Position numbers and translations under genes: made by a program. Of a DNA stretch of 64,000 nucleotides, positions 13,434-25,207 are shown one piece after another (position 1 is the stretch's first letter; each line of letters opens with the position of its first letter). The stretch comes from Morella rubra (taxonomy: Eukaryota; Streptophyta; Magnoliopsida; Fagales; Myricaceae): positions 3,437,622-3,501,621 of the forward strand of contig CM025853.1 of NCBI GenBank assembly GCA_003952965.2, read 5' to 3'. Below the pieces are notes generated by a model. It saw only the letters and a list, made by a program, of their open reading frames with translations. It was not told the origin of the DNA and searched no databases.

Positions 13434-14300
13434 ATGGGTCTCTCACTCATTTTCATAGCGACTAGATTGAGGCAAGATTCTGTACATAAGTTTGCTCAGC
13501 AAAAGTTCTCAGCAACTTCTCTGGATTGGTATCCATCTGAGATACAATGTTTGAGAGAGTTAAAATGTGTCGAAACAGGATCTAGGAATATGAAGTCACC
13601 AATTCTAAGATACTTGCAAAGAACTATTGATTATGGAATTCTTTATGAGGTTAGGAAGAATCATGCTTGATTGGCTAAATTGATAATGATGAATACGTCA
13701 TTAGCTACTGTTAAGGCTACTTTATAGCCAATATGGCTAAAAAGAATTTTTGAAGATATTGGAGAAAGGCAAGAAGATGAAACAACGTTATTCTATGACA
13801 ATAAGTCAGCAATCTCTGTTGTAAAGAATCCCATAAACAATGAGCAAACCAAGCACAACTCCATCAAATACCACTTTATAAGAGAAGCAATTGGCAAATG
13901 TGAGATTGAAGGAAGTATTGCATAAGTGAGGAGCAACATGTTAATATTCTTACCAAGTCTGTTTGTCAAATTGGAAAAATTCTGCTAATTCAGGTATTTG
14001 CGAGTTGGTGAACGCAAAAAGCATTAATGGTGGGCGGAGTGTGTGGGGACTTGGTCAATTCACCCTTTGCTTTGGCGAATAGAGTGGTGTGTTTTGTAAC
14101 TATATGCACTCATGCCTTTATAAGTGTTCCAGAGAACTCCTAGAAATTATCTAACGTCCATTTCCTAAATCAACTGTGTATTAATAGCAAAATAAGAGAG
14201 AAAAATTGAAATGTTATGCGCTCTACTGTATCAACTCATTTCCTCTGTTTCTATTTCTCTACAAATTAAATACTCTCTACTCACCTTTCATTGAAAATCT
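13434..14300 (+). mobile_element. Copia (Ty1) retrotransposon 3' relic
   Basis: The + strand frame at 13,434-13,670 ends with LRYLQRTIDYGILYEV, the typical Copia segment before RNase H. A second frame at about 13,740-13,990 reads LFYDNKSAISVVKNP, then TKHNSIKYHFIREA, the classic Copia RNase H C-terminal signature. The middle of RNase H, including the usual Asp-Ala-Asp-Trp-Ala part, is deleted or frameshifted, and a stop interrupts the tail. A G-rich tract (GGGCGGAGTGTGTGGGGA) near 14,034-14,050 may be the polypurine tract before a decayed 3' LTR. Integrase and reverse-transcriptase parts are not seen upstream. Confidence 0.8.
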
Positions 14301-14309
14301 TCAATTCAT

Positions 14310-16330
14310 TCGCGTGAGCCCTTAATGGTTTGCACATGGCTTGGATACAATCTAGCCATGGGCTAGCCATGCGATACCCTTTTCAATTGTTAAGCTTGGT
14401 AGGGCTTTAGCTGCTCTACTTTTAGCTCATGGTGTGGTCGGACTTTCGTATTTTTCAGATCTATTCTCCACTTATGCCCTATTGGGTGGCGGTAGTTTGT
14501 TTCGTAGGGTTGGTCCCTTTTGGATGGCATGGCAGTCAGCTTTGCATTCGGAACCGTTGGGTCTTATGTCCTTAGTTGGAGCTGATTGGTTCTCTTCTTG
14601 TTTCTGTTGGCAATTGCTCTTATGGTTTCAGTTTCCTGTTGTTGGCATGCTCTAGTACTACATTTTGTGGTGTCTCACCTGTTTGGCATGATGTGCCATT
14701 CTGTTGCGCTGTGAGTTCTTTTATTATTTTCAGTTTTTTGATTCGTCTCTTAACTATCTGTGGCATATGCAACAGTTTGTTGGTTAAATGCTGGTTTATA
14801 TCGACTGTCCCGTGGCCATAGTGTGTTAGAGTTCGATTGATCTTCCGATCATTTCTCTTTTAGGTTTTAAGGCCTGATTGGGTCGTGATGCATACCATTT
14901 CGAGGTTTGTTTTGACGTTGCGATCATGTGTTTGTGAATCGACAACGTTCATCACCGGTTGTTATGTCTATTTCTGCAATTATAATTTTATATGAATGTG
15001 ATGTGAATTTATTTTTGATTATGGGAAATTGTCTGTTTCGGTTGATGTGTGTTTGTCTTGTTGCATAAGGTGAAAGTATGATTTTTGGGAAGCCTATTCT
15101 TTCACAATTGTCTAAAAAAATTCAAATTATTCAAACAAAAGTTGTTATTGGGGGGTCTTTGTGTGTTTTGTTTTTTTTTCATTTGGAATAGGTGGGTGAA
15201 CATGAGCAATGTGGGTTTGGCAAATCAAGGAGATACCAGAAGTATTTATGTGTGGAATGGTCAGTTTATTTCCTAAGTATATTGGAGATTATAAAGAACT
15301 ATTACTAAGAGATTCTCATAGGTAGTATAATCCAGAAGGTATTGAATTAAATCCGGGACTCTGATACGATGCAGTTTGGAAAGTGTGTAATTTAGGTGAA
15401 TTTGGATTCAATTGTTATCTGTAATTCTTGTCTGAGATCAGTCCCTTTTTGTTGAGTATTCCTTTGTTTCATAAGGCATACCTTGCTGCTGATTCCTTAT
15501 TAAACGTTGACCGTTCATAGTTCCAAAAGGTTCCCTGTGTTTAGCTCTCTGCCCTTCTTCGATCTATGATATGCACAACCATTCTGTTAGGAATTATCAT
15601 TTTCAAAAGGTTTCTTATTGGGATTAGTCCATGTTTTTAGTAAAATCTTATTTCCTCTATAGTCGTATCGTCTTTTGGGTCTGGAAATACCTGAGCTTGC
15701 CTTGATATTTTGGAGCAGCGTGTGGGATTAGTGGCTATTGTATGGAATTTACTTCATGATCTCTGTTGCGCGTGACTGGTTAGGGATCATCACCGGATTG
15801 GATACTTGCCTTTTCTGTATAATGTTCTCGTGTTTTACTATTTCGTTTCTTATACTTCTTTGATATTTTATTAGGGGTTTGTATTTTATTATCTTACGAT
15901 TGTTGACGAGTGGATTGTCCATGTGGCGTTAAAGGTGATATATCACTAATTGTGTTGACTTTGACCGATATATTATTAGCTATGATTTGTATTCTTTGGA
16001 TAATTCCCTCTTTTGCTTAGGCAATTATTTGTTGTCATCGTATCCTTCATGCGTTATTCTATGAGTTTAAGTATGGACAGTCTGGGGATGTATATCTAAG
16101 TTAATTAGTATATTTCGGCTGTGGTCTAGGCTTAATATAATTCGATGAATTGTCTGCATCTGTAATTTCCGTTATGGATCGTCGCCCATTAAAATCGTTT
16201 TTTTTCAATACAAAATAGGTTCGATAAGATAATTCCACTTCTGCCGCCTTTTCTTTGTTATTTATTTTTTCTTCTCCTTCGTCCGTTTTGCCCTAGCACT
16301 AGAGATCTATTCCGTATTGGTTTTAGATTT
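14310..16330. other. T+G-rich noncoding block
   Basis: The strand-skewed composition is like bases 1-6,830; the line at 14,581-14,640 has 44 of 60 bases T or G. Overlapping frames at 14,434-14,821 are short and lack motifs. No gene is supported. Confidence 0.45.
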
Positions 16331-17735
16331 TATACTTGCTCTATGCCTTGGTCCGTTTCAATAAGATAATTGGTGGATTTTCTATGATGTTTATCATCAA
16401 CTCATTTAGTTGTTGTTGTACAAAATACTCCTATGTTATCTGAAGAGTCATTTGAACATTTTAGACCGAATATTAAATTCTATGAGCGACCAAAAGACTT
16501 TTGTGAGTTTGAAAAATAGCAAGTACACAAATAAACAGGACTTCACATGGTCAATCTTTCTGTTCACCAAGGTCGTACAGGTGGGAGTGGGAAATTGAGT
16601 CATGACTATAAATGTTTTATTTGGGAATATCTTATGTCACTAGTCGGAGTGAAGGGGTGGTAGTCGAGTCTGTGTATGGAATGGGATTCACTTTATAATT
16701 GTACGAGGATATAAGGCGAGATGGTAAAAGAGGAAGAGAGCGAAAAATTAAAGTGAGGGAGTGCATGTTGAGTAATTTATTTTGATAAGACTTGATAAAA
16801 AGGGTGATATTATTCATCTTTATATAAGACGTTCTGAGACATTTGTTAGTTATGACTTTTTAAGCGAAAATGATTTGTTGAATAATAAAATCAAAGTGTT
16901 AAAGTTGTCTTTGTTATTGTTGGAATTTCTGACTAGCCTAATAAATTTGGTTTGGGGTATGTCGGGTGTGGGAGTTGATTATATAATGGTTACTTGATAT
17001 GCCTTTTTATTGTTTGATGATTGGCATGTGAGAGTAGCAATTTCGTAGGAGGTTCGTTATTTACGAAATATAAATATTTGATGTAATTGGGGAGAGGTGA
17101 ATAAAGTTGAAAGTATAAGGTTGTATTAATGAGATATATTTTAACTTCGTAGAAGGGGATACCGGGAATGGTGCTGTGTACATTCATATACAGAAAAGCT
17201 TACCTTTGTGAACTTCTCTTAGGTGCCATTTTTTTTTTATCGCATTTTCCTTTTATTTGTTTTATCCATTTTGCTTAGGTGTGTGATGATTATATAATAC
17301 ATTTAAGCTTGGCTTGTTTATCTCCTTCCTTTTGGTATTATTTTGGGGGGAATGGCATTTGAATGTGTAAAAAGGGGATTGGGATGGTATTTTTGGCCTT
17401 GAAAAGGAATTTGTGGTGGAGGTTAGGGAACTAAGGCCCCTTCCGCACTCGTGCTTATCAAATCTTCAATCATTCGCTTCCGAGTGTGGTGTATTTGTAC
17501 TTAATTTTTAGGGATCAGATCTTAACTGACATCACAAACTTGTAGTAATTTGAGGTAAAATATGAGACAATCATTTGCACAATAGTGATTCTACTGTCTT
17601 AGAAATATTACGGATTACAGTAGAGGAAAGAGAGTTGATTTTTTAGTGACGAGAAGATTTTTAGTCACTTAAAACAGTCAGAGTATTTCTGATTTGTACT
17701 TGTGTAGAATATATAAATTAGTGACAGAAATACTT
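16331..17735. other. Intergenic, no gene recognised
   Basis: Short unrelated frames on both strands, AT-rich sequence and no recognisable domain or element boundary. Confidence 0.4.
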
Positions 17736-18330
17736 TTTTTTTTTTGTTTTTTTGTGATGTTGTTTTCGGTTTTTGTACATTTTTTTTTTGGTCCCGTTTT
17801 AGGTCGATGGATTGGTCTTCTTTTTTGTCGTTAGTTGCCTTATGTTCTTTTTTGGCTTTTATCAGAAGTGGATGGGTTACTTGTGTCGTGGCCTTTTTTT
17901 TGGATATATGCTTTGTATGGGGTGGTTCGCCAGTTTTTGTTAGTTCTGTTTGTTGTTCTCCGATAGTAGTTGGTTGGAGGATAGTTTTTTTTGGGGGCCA
18001 TAGTCGAGTTTAGAAGGTGGTCTATGCTTCTTCTGTTCGTATTTTGGACTATCGTTATATTCTAATTAAAGGTAAAAATGCCGTGAATGGAATAGATCAC
18101 TCTTTGGTGTTGGTAAATATTTCGTTCTATTTATCAGATAGTCATTGGGTTTCCTTGAGCTTTAAATGGTGGAGGTGTTTGTTTTTTTATGAATTCCCAT
18201 GTTAAGAATGAAATTGTTGTGGTGGTAGTATATTATGGTTTGATAGTTTAGTGGTAAGGTCATTATGCTGGACGGTCTAAAAGTTGGGATATGATCAGCA
18301 ATTTGTTTTAACTTCCCCACATGAGTTTTG
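17736..18330. other. T+G-rich noncoding block
   Basis: The last of the strongly T+G-skewed stretches. The 89-residue frame at 17,744-18,013 consists mostly of Phe, Val, Ser, Cys and Trp and is best explained by composition. Confidence 0.45.
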
Positions 18331-18709
18331 GACAGTCCGTCTAGTCTAATCAAAGGGGTTCATCCTGCCCCCGCCCTCTTTTGCCGTGAGATGACCAAGA
18401 GGTTGATTGGTGAGTGAGAAAGAGTATGGAAAATCTCTGCTCTTGGAATCACTGCTGAGGTGTTAGAGATCATAATCTAATTATAAGACTTAATATGATA
18501 TTATTTTATTAATTTGATCTGAGGGATTTAAGTTTAAACATGAGAATATCTTTTTCGTTTTGATTTGTATATTTTGTTTTTAGGATAAATAATCATCTAG
18601 TTTCAGAAGTATGCGCAATTCTTGAATCACTCCTCAAACTTCAACTTTCATCAATTTACTCTATTTGATTACCCCTAATACGAAATTAAGTCAATTTTCT
18701 TTATTTTGT

Positions 18710-18901
18710 TCATGTGATACTCAACTTGGTTCTACTTGATGTCATTGCTGCAAGCCATAGCTCATCATTAAACGCCTTGCGTTTGTAACCCTTCCACTTG
18801 AAATTTGTGTGGAGATGTTGGACATAAAAATATGGTGCTCGACTCCCAAACATTATCTCATTGAAGGAATCTTGGAGACCATGAACATTTACAAAACACA
18901 T
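18710..18901 (-). pseudogene. Mutator-like (MULE) transposase fragment
   Basis: The - strand frame contains VQHLHTNFKWKGYKRKAFND followed by ELWLAA. This is the conserved 'RHLxxNFKxxGxKGKxLKDxLWxAA' segment in the C-terminal half of plant MuDR-type transposases, just after the catalytic core. It stops within about 60 residues on either side. No SWIM zinc finger or terminal inverted repeats were found, so this is an isolated relic. Confidence 0.75.
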
Positions 18902-18922
18902 ATTAGGTATATGTATACAATA

Positions 18923-19151
18923 GGGGGCGTTCGGAAGTAAAAATTTTGGGAGTTAGAAATTTTGGGAGTTTTGAGGTTTGTGAAAAAGTAAAGATATTTT
19001 ATGAAATTTGATGAAAAAGTGGAGAGAGAAAAAATTTAAATGAATATTATAATAAAAAATAATAATTAATAAGGAGAGAAAGATTATTTTATAATTTTTT
19101 AATGAGCGTAGAAATTTTTAAGAGTGGAAATTTCTACCCCCAAACACCACC
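18923..19151. mobile_element. Tourist-like MITE, about 229 bp
   Basis: The left end GGGGGCGTTCGG (18,923-18,934) pairs with the reverse complement of the right end at 19,140-19,151 (GGTGGTGTTTGG) at 9 of 12 positions. Both ends are flanked by the trinucleotide ATA, consistent with a 3-bp target-site duplication. The interior is AT-rich and noncoding. Size, G-rich inverted ends and a 3-bp duplication fit PIF/Harbinger-derived Tourist MITEs, though the canonical target is TWA. Confidence 0.65.
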
Positions 19152-22100
19152 ATAATATAATGTACCTTCTCTTGATCGAACATAAAATACGTGTCAAGTT
19201 TTTAGACGGATGAAAGATGGAAGGACTTAATTCATATCCGAGGGTAATTACTGAGAGTATATTGATGAAAGTCAAAGTTCGAAAAGTGATATGATAATTG
19301 TGTAAACCACATGGAACAAATGACAATTCATCATTTTTTTTTCTATATATAAAGACTTTTACTTGCATTCAATATGCAGTTATAATACAGAATACAGTTA
19401 TAAAAATACTTCTATAATGGATGCAAGTCTTATAAACTAAATGAGTTAAAAATTTCAGTCTTTTTAATATTTCTCTTCTTTTCATATTATGTTTTACTTC
19501 CGTACTGTATATAATTATTTTATATTTCAGTTGTTTGACATCAATGTATACTCTTGACCCCTTGGAATAGGATTTTAGTTAAATCCATTACAAGATGATT
19601 AGGCATGAAGAAGTTTTCCTCTATGCCCATGTGCCAATATGGTCAAGGCTACCCGAAGTCCATATAGCCGTTGCAATAGCTGTTATCGTGCTTAAATGAA
19701 TATATAAAACAAAACCCACCAAAAGGAGAGAGAGAGAGAGAGAGGAGGGGCAAATGGTAGCGATTAGGTTGATTTGATGGGATCATCACAATGATGCCGG
19801 ACGTGTGGCAATTGTGGGGCCAGGGAAGGGGCTAGAAGACAACATTGAGAAGATTTTAATTAGTGTGGCAAGCAATTGGCAGAGAATTTCATTAGAAGTG
19901 GAGAATTCAAAGCATAACATCCTGTTAACTAAACGTCTGCTAACTTATTCAATGGTAAACGGAGAAAATATATATTTTTTTCTTTTATATGCGAGTAAAA
20001 AGAGAGCTTTCTCCGTGATTATAGCCGTCTCCTAATATATTGGAGTCTAAGAAAAGAGTCTCGGGAAACTCCAGTCTCCAAAATCAATTACATTTTTATT
20101 AAGATATGATAATAGTCTCTTTTTCATAAGTGCATGATTATAGCTCAATCTAAAAATTTCTGAAACGGATAGAAATTCTTATTATCACGCTCAAAAAAGT
20201 ATGCTATACTAGTGTCCTCCTTTCCCCATTTTACGGAGACAAGAAAAAAAGAACTTCATCTATTTATCACTTTTTTTAATACATGACCAAAGAAAAATAT
20301 ATTTAAAAACAGTTTAATTCTAAAAGATATAAACACATCAATACATAAAAGATATAAACACATAAATACATGATATATGTTCAACTGTCAGCAATTACTA
20401 AAACAACAGTAAATATTGTGAGATTTAAGGGGTGTTCGTTTTGTAAAAAATTGTAAGATTTTGGTAGAATTATGAATATTTATGTACATTAGAGTTTTAT
20501 AGACTTTTGTGTAAAGGTTTATAAAATTTTTTAAAGAAATATATTTTTTTAATTTGTAAAAAAGTATAGAGAAAGATGATTTGATGTAATTGTTTAATAA
20601 AAAAATATTATAGTTAGTGAAAAAGTATAAAGAGATAAGATTTGTTATAATTTTTTTTTAAAATGTACGAGAGTTTATATGAAAAATTGTTAGATATTAT
20701 ATTAAAATATATTAATGTTTGTGTATAAATTTTTAAAATTTTAGATATTAATTTTATAAATATATTTATATTTTAAAAAAATTATAAAAACTAATATTAG
20801 ATGATCTCATTTGAAAAGAATCTTTGACTGGGGGTTTTAAATTCTAAAATCATATCTCTCTATGAATCTGCTGTACAAAGAATGCAGGAAATGTACCCCC
20901 CGAAGCAGACGTACCCGGCCAATACCAATTGTCAAAAGAAGAATGGGGGAGATTCATGAAAGCAAAATAAAGGCAGAGTCTAAATGGCTAGGCACAGTAC
21001 CTAGCTAACTAGTGGGAAAATTGGACAGGACGAGGGTTGTGGACAATGACCGGGGGTGGCTGTGGGTGGGTGCGATTTCCCAGGAACACAAAAGAAAAGC
21101 TGATGCTCTCTAATGGACGTTCCAGCAGCCCCTCGTGGATTGGGGCCTACCACTTGTTTGGTTTTTGGCTGACAGCGACGAGAAGTCAGTCAAACAATGC
21201 AAAGCCAAAACCACGGCCACAGCCAGTGCCATGTCCACGGGCACAGCAACGTTGGAACCATTGGGCTGCAGGCTGCAGCATCAATTATCTTTACTCGGAT
21301 CTTGTTCCTATTCCATCATCATCGTCGTCCTTCCTATCTTCTTTTATCCTATCTTTGCAAAGTGATCGCATTTCCACTGTATCTAAAACATCATATCTGG
21401 CTTCCCACTGTCTCGTCGGGAGGAGAAGAAACAAGACACAATGGCAAACAGTGCGGTACACGACCTAAGCCAATAGAGTTATCCGCGACACCGGAGGTAT
21501 ATATTATGTCCCTTTTTCATGATCTCCAAAAAAGAATCAAGCGTATCAATCCTTTTCTGTTCCACTAACTCATCATATATTCAATCGCTTCCTTTGGGGG
21601 AAAGGAATGAACAGACGTGCAGATACTTGGGGACTGTTTTGAGTTGCGTTCAGCTTTAGATCTACGGGGCACCAACACAAGGACTAAAATTGTACATCAC
21701 GCCATAGAAAAAGTTGATTGGACAAATATATTTCTAAGAGACTCGGTTTGGTGCGGTGTTGTTGTCCCGATCCACTTAAACTTAAGTGTACTTATATGAC
21801 GTGACATCTCTTAAGCGATAGTAAAATTTGTTAAGGTTAGAACTCACAATCTCGAATTTGCAAAAAGTCCGTGATTCAATTGATATTTAGACTGTAAGAT
21901 CAATTTGAATAGCCGTGATTTATCGTTGTTGTTCTCTCAGTCTAATTCATGCATTTTTTCAATTCGATCAAATTCGTTTGAATCCGGTATACAAATGCAT
22001 TAATAATATTTATTATATTTTTCAATTGATAATGAAACTTTTCACCCAAAAGCTGGTATTCACAAAGTGCCAACATTTAACATATTATTGCACTTTTTAA

Positions 22101-23385
22101 AATCAACAAATGATGACAATAAGCACCATAAATGACTTAAAATTTTGTTGAGCTTCATAATACGCCAATAATAGCTCATTTATTATTATCGTAAATGCTC
22201 ACTGAAAATTCGTGACCACCTACGATAATAATGCTCTCTCCCATATCCATCCAAACAAGGTAAAAGTTCCTCAACTCATATGTGTATTTTTGGCCTGAAT
22301 GTATTTCAATGGTCAAACATATACAATCTACTATATCTTTACATATATATCCTGCAGTACCATATATTTTCAGGTAATTCATGTGTTTGTTTTGGTAATC
22401 TTTATTAAAACATGGTGTCATCTCTCATAACATTTTCCTTTAGGTACCCATGAAAATACTTATAATTTGGAAAAAGAAATCTCATATTAATAATAGATTA
22501 CTTGAAATTGATATATCTCCCAAAGAGAAAAATTTTAAAAATCATTCATTGGATAAAAGAAGTGATTTTTAAACTACCAAAATCCCGGGCAATTATTCCT
22601 TAATTTTGAAATTAAACTAAAGCAATTATTTGTTTTCGGAACTCGGTAAGTGACTTTTAAACTTCCCATCTTGAAATTTGTTTCCATAATCTTGTAAGTG
22701 CTATATATTCTCTCAATTAATCAAATTTCCGTTTTTTAAATCGCGAATTACTGCGGAATCACAGTGGATCATATCCACCGGGTCTAAATAAATGAGTCAT
22801 ACCTTACATTAATACATTTTTCCTAAAAAGAAGGGGCAAAACATATAAGAGAATGAGGAACCCAAATTCTCCCTGTCTATAAAATTAGTCCTTGTGATAA
22901 TAAAATATAAAATTAGGACTTTCGTTTCCCGACTGACTAATTTTATGTTTTTGTATCATCATTGACTTGATTGATTTTGTTTTTTTTTTTTTAATCTGAT
23001 TCAAAGGTCAAATTGAACTCTCCAGCAGGATTAATAATTTTTTAAAATTTATAGGCTTTAAAAAAAGATAAAAAATTATAGAGTCCAATTTAATTTTTTT
23101 GAGATGACTCTCGATTATCTAGATTGTCCGATTTGGTTTTGCCATTTTTTTTAATTTTAATGGTCTCGATTATCTAGCATTGTCCGACTAATTTGTAATA
23201 TTTGACGCACAACAACAGAAACTTCTGGAAAGCATCTATTAAATAATGTATTTAATTGTTAAATTTTAAGAAATTTAGTAAAAATGAAATATTTTTAATA
23301 TATATTATAATAAAAATAATAATTAATAAAAAAATTATATTATAAATTTTTATTTTATTAAAATTTTAAAAAATATAAAATTTTA
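19152..23385. other. AT-rich intergenic region upstream of AGO1
   Basis: No gene is supported. It contains a (GA)n tract at about 19,725-19,745 and long AT-rich stretches at 20,430-20,800 and 23,230-23,385. The latter resemble MITE interiors, but matched ends could not be found. Frames at 21,037-21,568 reach 143 residues in three overlapping phases and show no family features. Confidence 0.5.
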
Positions 23386-23480
23386 CACTACAAGGCACGT
23401 CGAAAGCGGAAAAAAACGCTGCTAATACCGATGATTAGCAGGAGGTCCTAATTACGCTGATTGGACTGTGTGTTTAGCCG
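23386..23480. mobile_element. CACTA-type transposon end fragment
   Basis: The sequence starts CACTACAAGG and continues into words with GCTGCTAATACCGATGATTAGC. This resembles the CACTACAAG terminus and the 'gcggctaataccgatgattagcggc' subterminal motif of plant En/Spm elements. Only one end is visible and no partner inverted repeat was found, so it may be a remnant. Confidence 0.45.
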
Positions 23481-23699
23481 ATACTTTGTTTTTTATATTA
23501 TTGACCGGTTTCGGCTCAACCCGAGGAGACTGATCGCGACGCTCCGCTGTCCACATACGAAGAAAAAGCACAAACTCCGCCCCCACTTTTCGTACGTGTC
23601 CGTACAGGAGCAGTCTCGTAATTTCACTATCCGGTGATATATATATGCTTGGAAAGGAACTGCCACAAAAGACAGGTGTCGGCTAGCCTGAGCGAGTAG

Positions 23700-24219
23700 T
23701 AAACTGAGAGTCCAGGCCTGCGAGTGCTCTATAGCGGGACCATTGCGGAGCATTAGTGGTGCTATCGAGACGAGTCGTGGCCAATCATGTGACTCGTCAC
23801 TCGCCCCCTCGTTGCTCGCTCCCCACCCCAACTCTCGTTTTTTTTGTTGGGCCCTCCCCACTCTCTCCTCCCCAACCGCCCCCACCACTCACTCGAGGAG
23901 TAATAATCCTGGAGGCGGGGACGACGTGTCATCCGCCACGGCAGCCGATAGCCACTGAAAATCCAGGCTCCGTCCGCGTCAGCGCCAAGTGGAAGGTCAG
24001 AGAGCGTTGAACAATATGGGTGTGGGACCAGTGTACTGCAAAAACACTAAACCAAATAGAGGGACGGGGGTTGTACACTGGAGAAGGAGGGTAGGGACAG
24101 AGTTGTCATTTTCAAAGACCTACCCACTTGCTTTTCGCGTTAGTAAGGGTTTGGGTGGAAATGCATTAATTTTTTGAAATTATATTAAAGGGGGTTATAA
24201 GAGACTCTCTCTCTTTCAG
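23700..24219 (+). promoter_or_regulatory. AGO1 promoter region
   Basis: A GC-richer stretch precedes the AGO1 transcription unit. It holds a CCAAT box at 23,781-23,785, TATA-like TATATTAAAG at about 24,181-24,190 with TTATAAG just after it, and a pyrimidine patch CTCTCTCTCTTTC at about 24,206-24,218. Placement fits a start of transcription near 24,210-24,230. The exact start cannot be fixed from sequence. Confidence 0.5.
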
Positions 24220-25207
24220 TTGCTGCGCTCTCCTGAGGGAAAAGCAGAGGGAGTGGCTTTTTCATTTAATTATATTCATCTTCTCTCGTTCAGGGGGAAG
24301 TGGTTATACGGGAGCGGTTTTCTGAGGTAATATTGGTGGTTTTAGGTTTCCCCATTTGCTTTTCCCTTTCTTTTTGCCTTGTGAATGCTAGGGCTTGAAC
24401 TTTTGTTAATTTTTCTTCGAGTGGAGAAATTTAGGTGTGCTTTTTTTTTTGTATGCGAAATTTGATTTTGGTGTATATTGCTATAGATCTGCTCTATCTG
24501 ACTGTGGGTGAGGTTTTTCAGTGTTGGTTTAGGCTTTTCTGCTTGGATCCGGGTTTACTCCTCGTCTTTTTTTTCTGTTAATTTTGGGCACACAGTTTGT
24601 AATGCTTGGCACTTAGTTATTGCTTCTTTTTTTTGGATCGTTTATGCATGGGTGACTTTTAGTTCTTCTTTTTCTGCGTTACCAGTATTTTGGGGCTTTG
24701 ATGTTGTTTTTCGGGATCAAAGAAATGGAGGGCTCAGGGCTTGAGTTTTGGGGATTTTGTGTTGGTTGGTTCTACGATGGACTGTAAATTACTTGGGGCT
24801 TCGCTTTGGTAGTGTATCAGAAATAAGCTGATGATTAATGTATTTTTTTTTTTTATCTCTTTGCTCTTCTTTCCATGGTGGGTCTCCATTTTATGGATTA
24901 GTTTGTGGAAATCTGTTTTTTTCTTTGGTTAGGAGTATTTCGTTTCTTTACAAAAGTATGGAGTACTTTTTCCTTGTATGTTTTGGCGATCATAACTTGT
25001 GGCTTTTGTGCGTGATCTGAATGATGCTCGGTAGTCTCCATTTGTCTTAGATAATAGCTGAAATAATGTTGTTGGTTTCAGCATGGACGCAAGTTTCACC
25101 TATTTTTCCTTGTAGCACAAATGTGTTTTCATAGAGAAGTGAGGTCGAAACAAATCCTTTGTTGTTGTCTGTTTGTGAGTTATACGTTTTTCTGTGCAGA
25201 CATCATA
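24220..25207 (+). other. AGO1 5' UTR with intron
   Basis: A purine-rich leader at about 24,220-24,326 ends at the donor TCTGAG|gtaatatt. A T-rich intron then runs to the acceptor ctgtgcag at 25,199. The translation start lies nine bases after this acceptor. This arrangement is inferred from splice consensus and from the absence of coding similarity. The T-rich open frames inside the intron are not coding. Confidence 0.6.

Noticed and set aside
20430-20830. Possible MITE beginning GGGGTGTTCGTTTTG
   Set aside because: The left end looks right for a Tourist-like element, but no inverted right end was found within 500 bases.
21037-21568. Frames of 143, 76 and 123 residues overlapping in three phases
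   Set aside because: None shows a domain, splice context or codon pattern of a gene. Overlap in all three phases suggests a locally stop-poor sequence.
22176-22421. 81-residue - strand frame
   Set aside because: No recognisable motif, no splice signals supporting it as an exon, and surrounding sequence is AT-rich noncoding.
24508-25020. Phe/Ser-rich frames upstream of AGO1
   Set aside because: They fall in the T-rich 5' UTR intron and reflect its composition.
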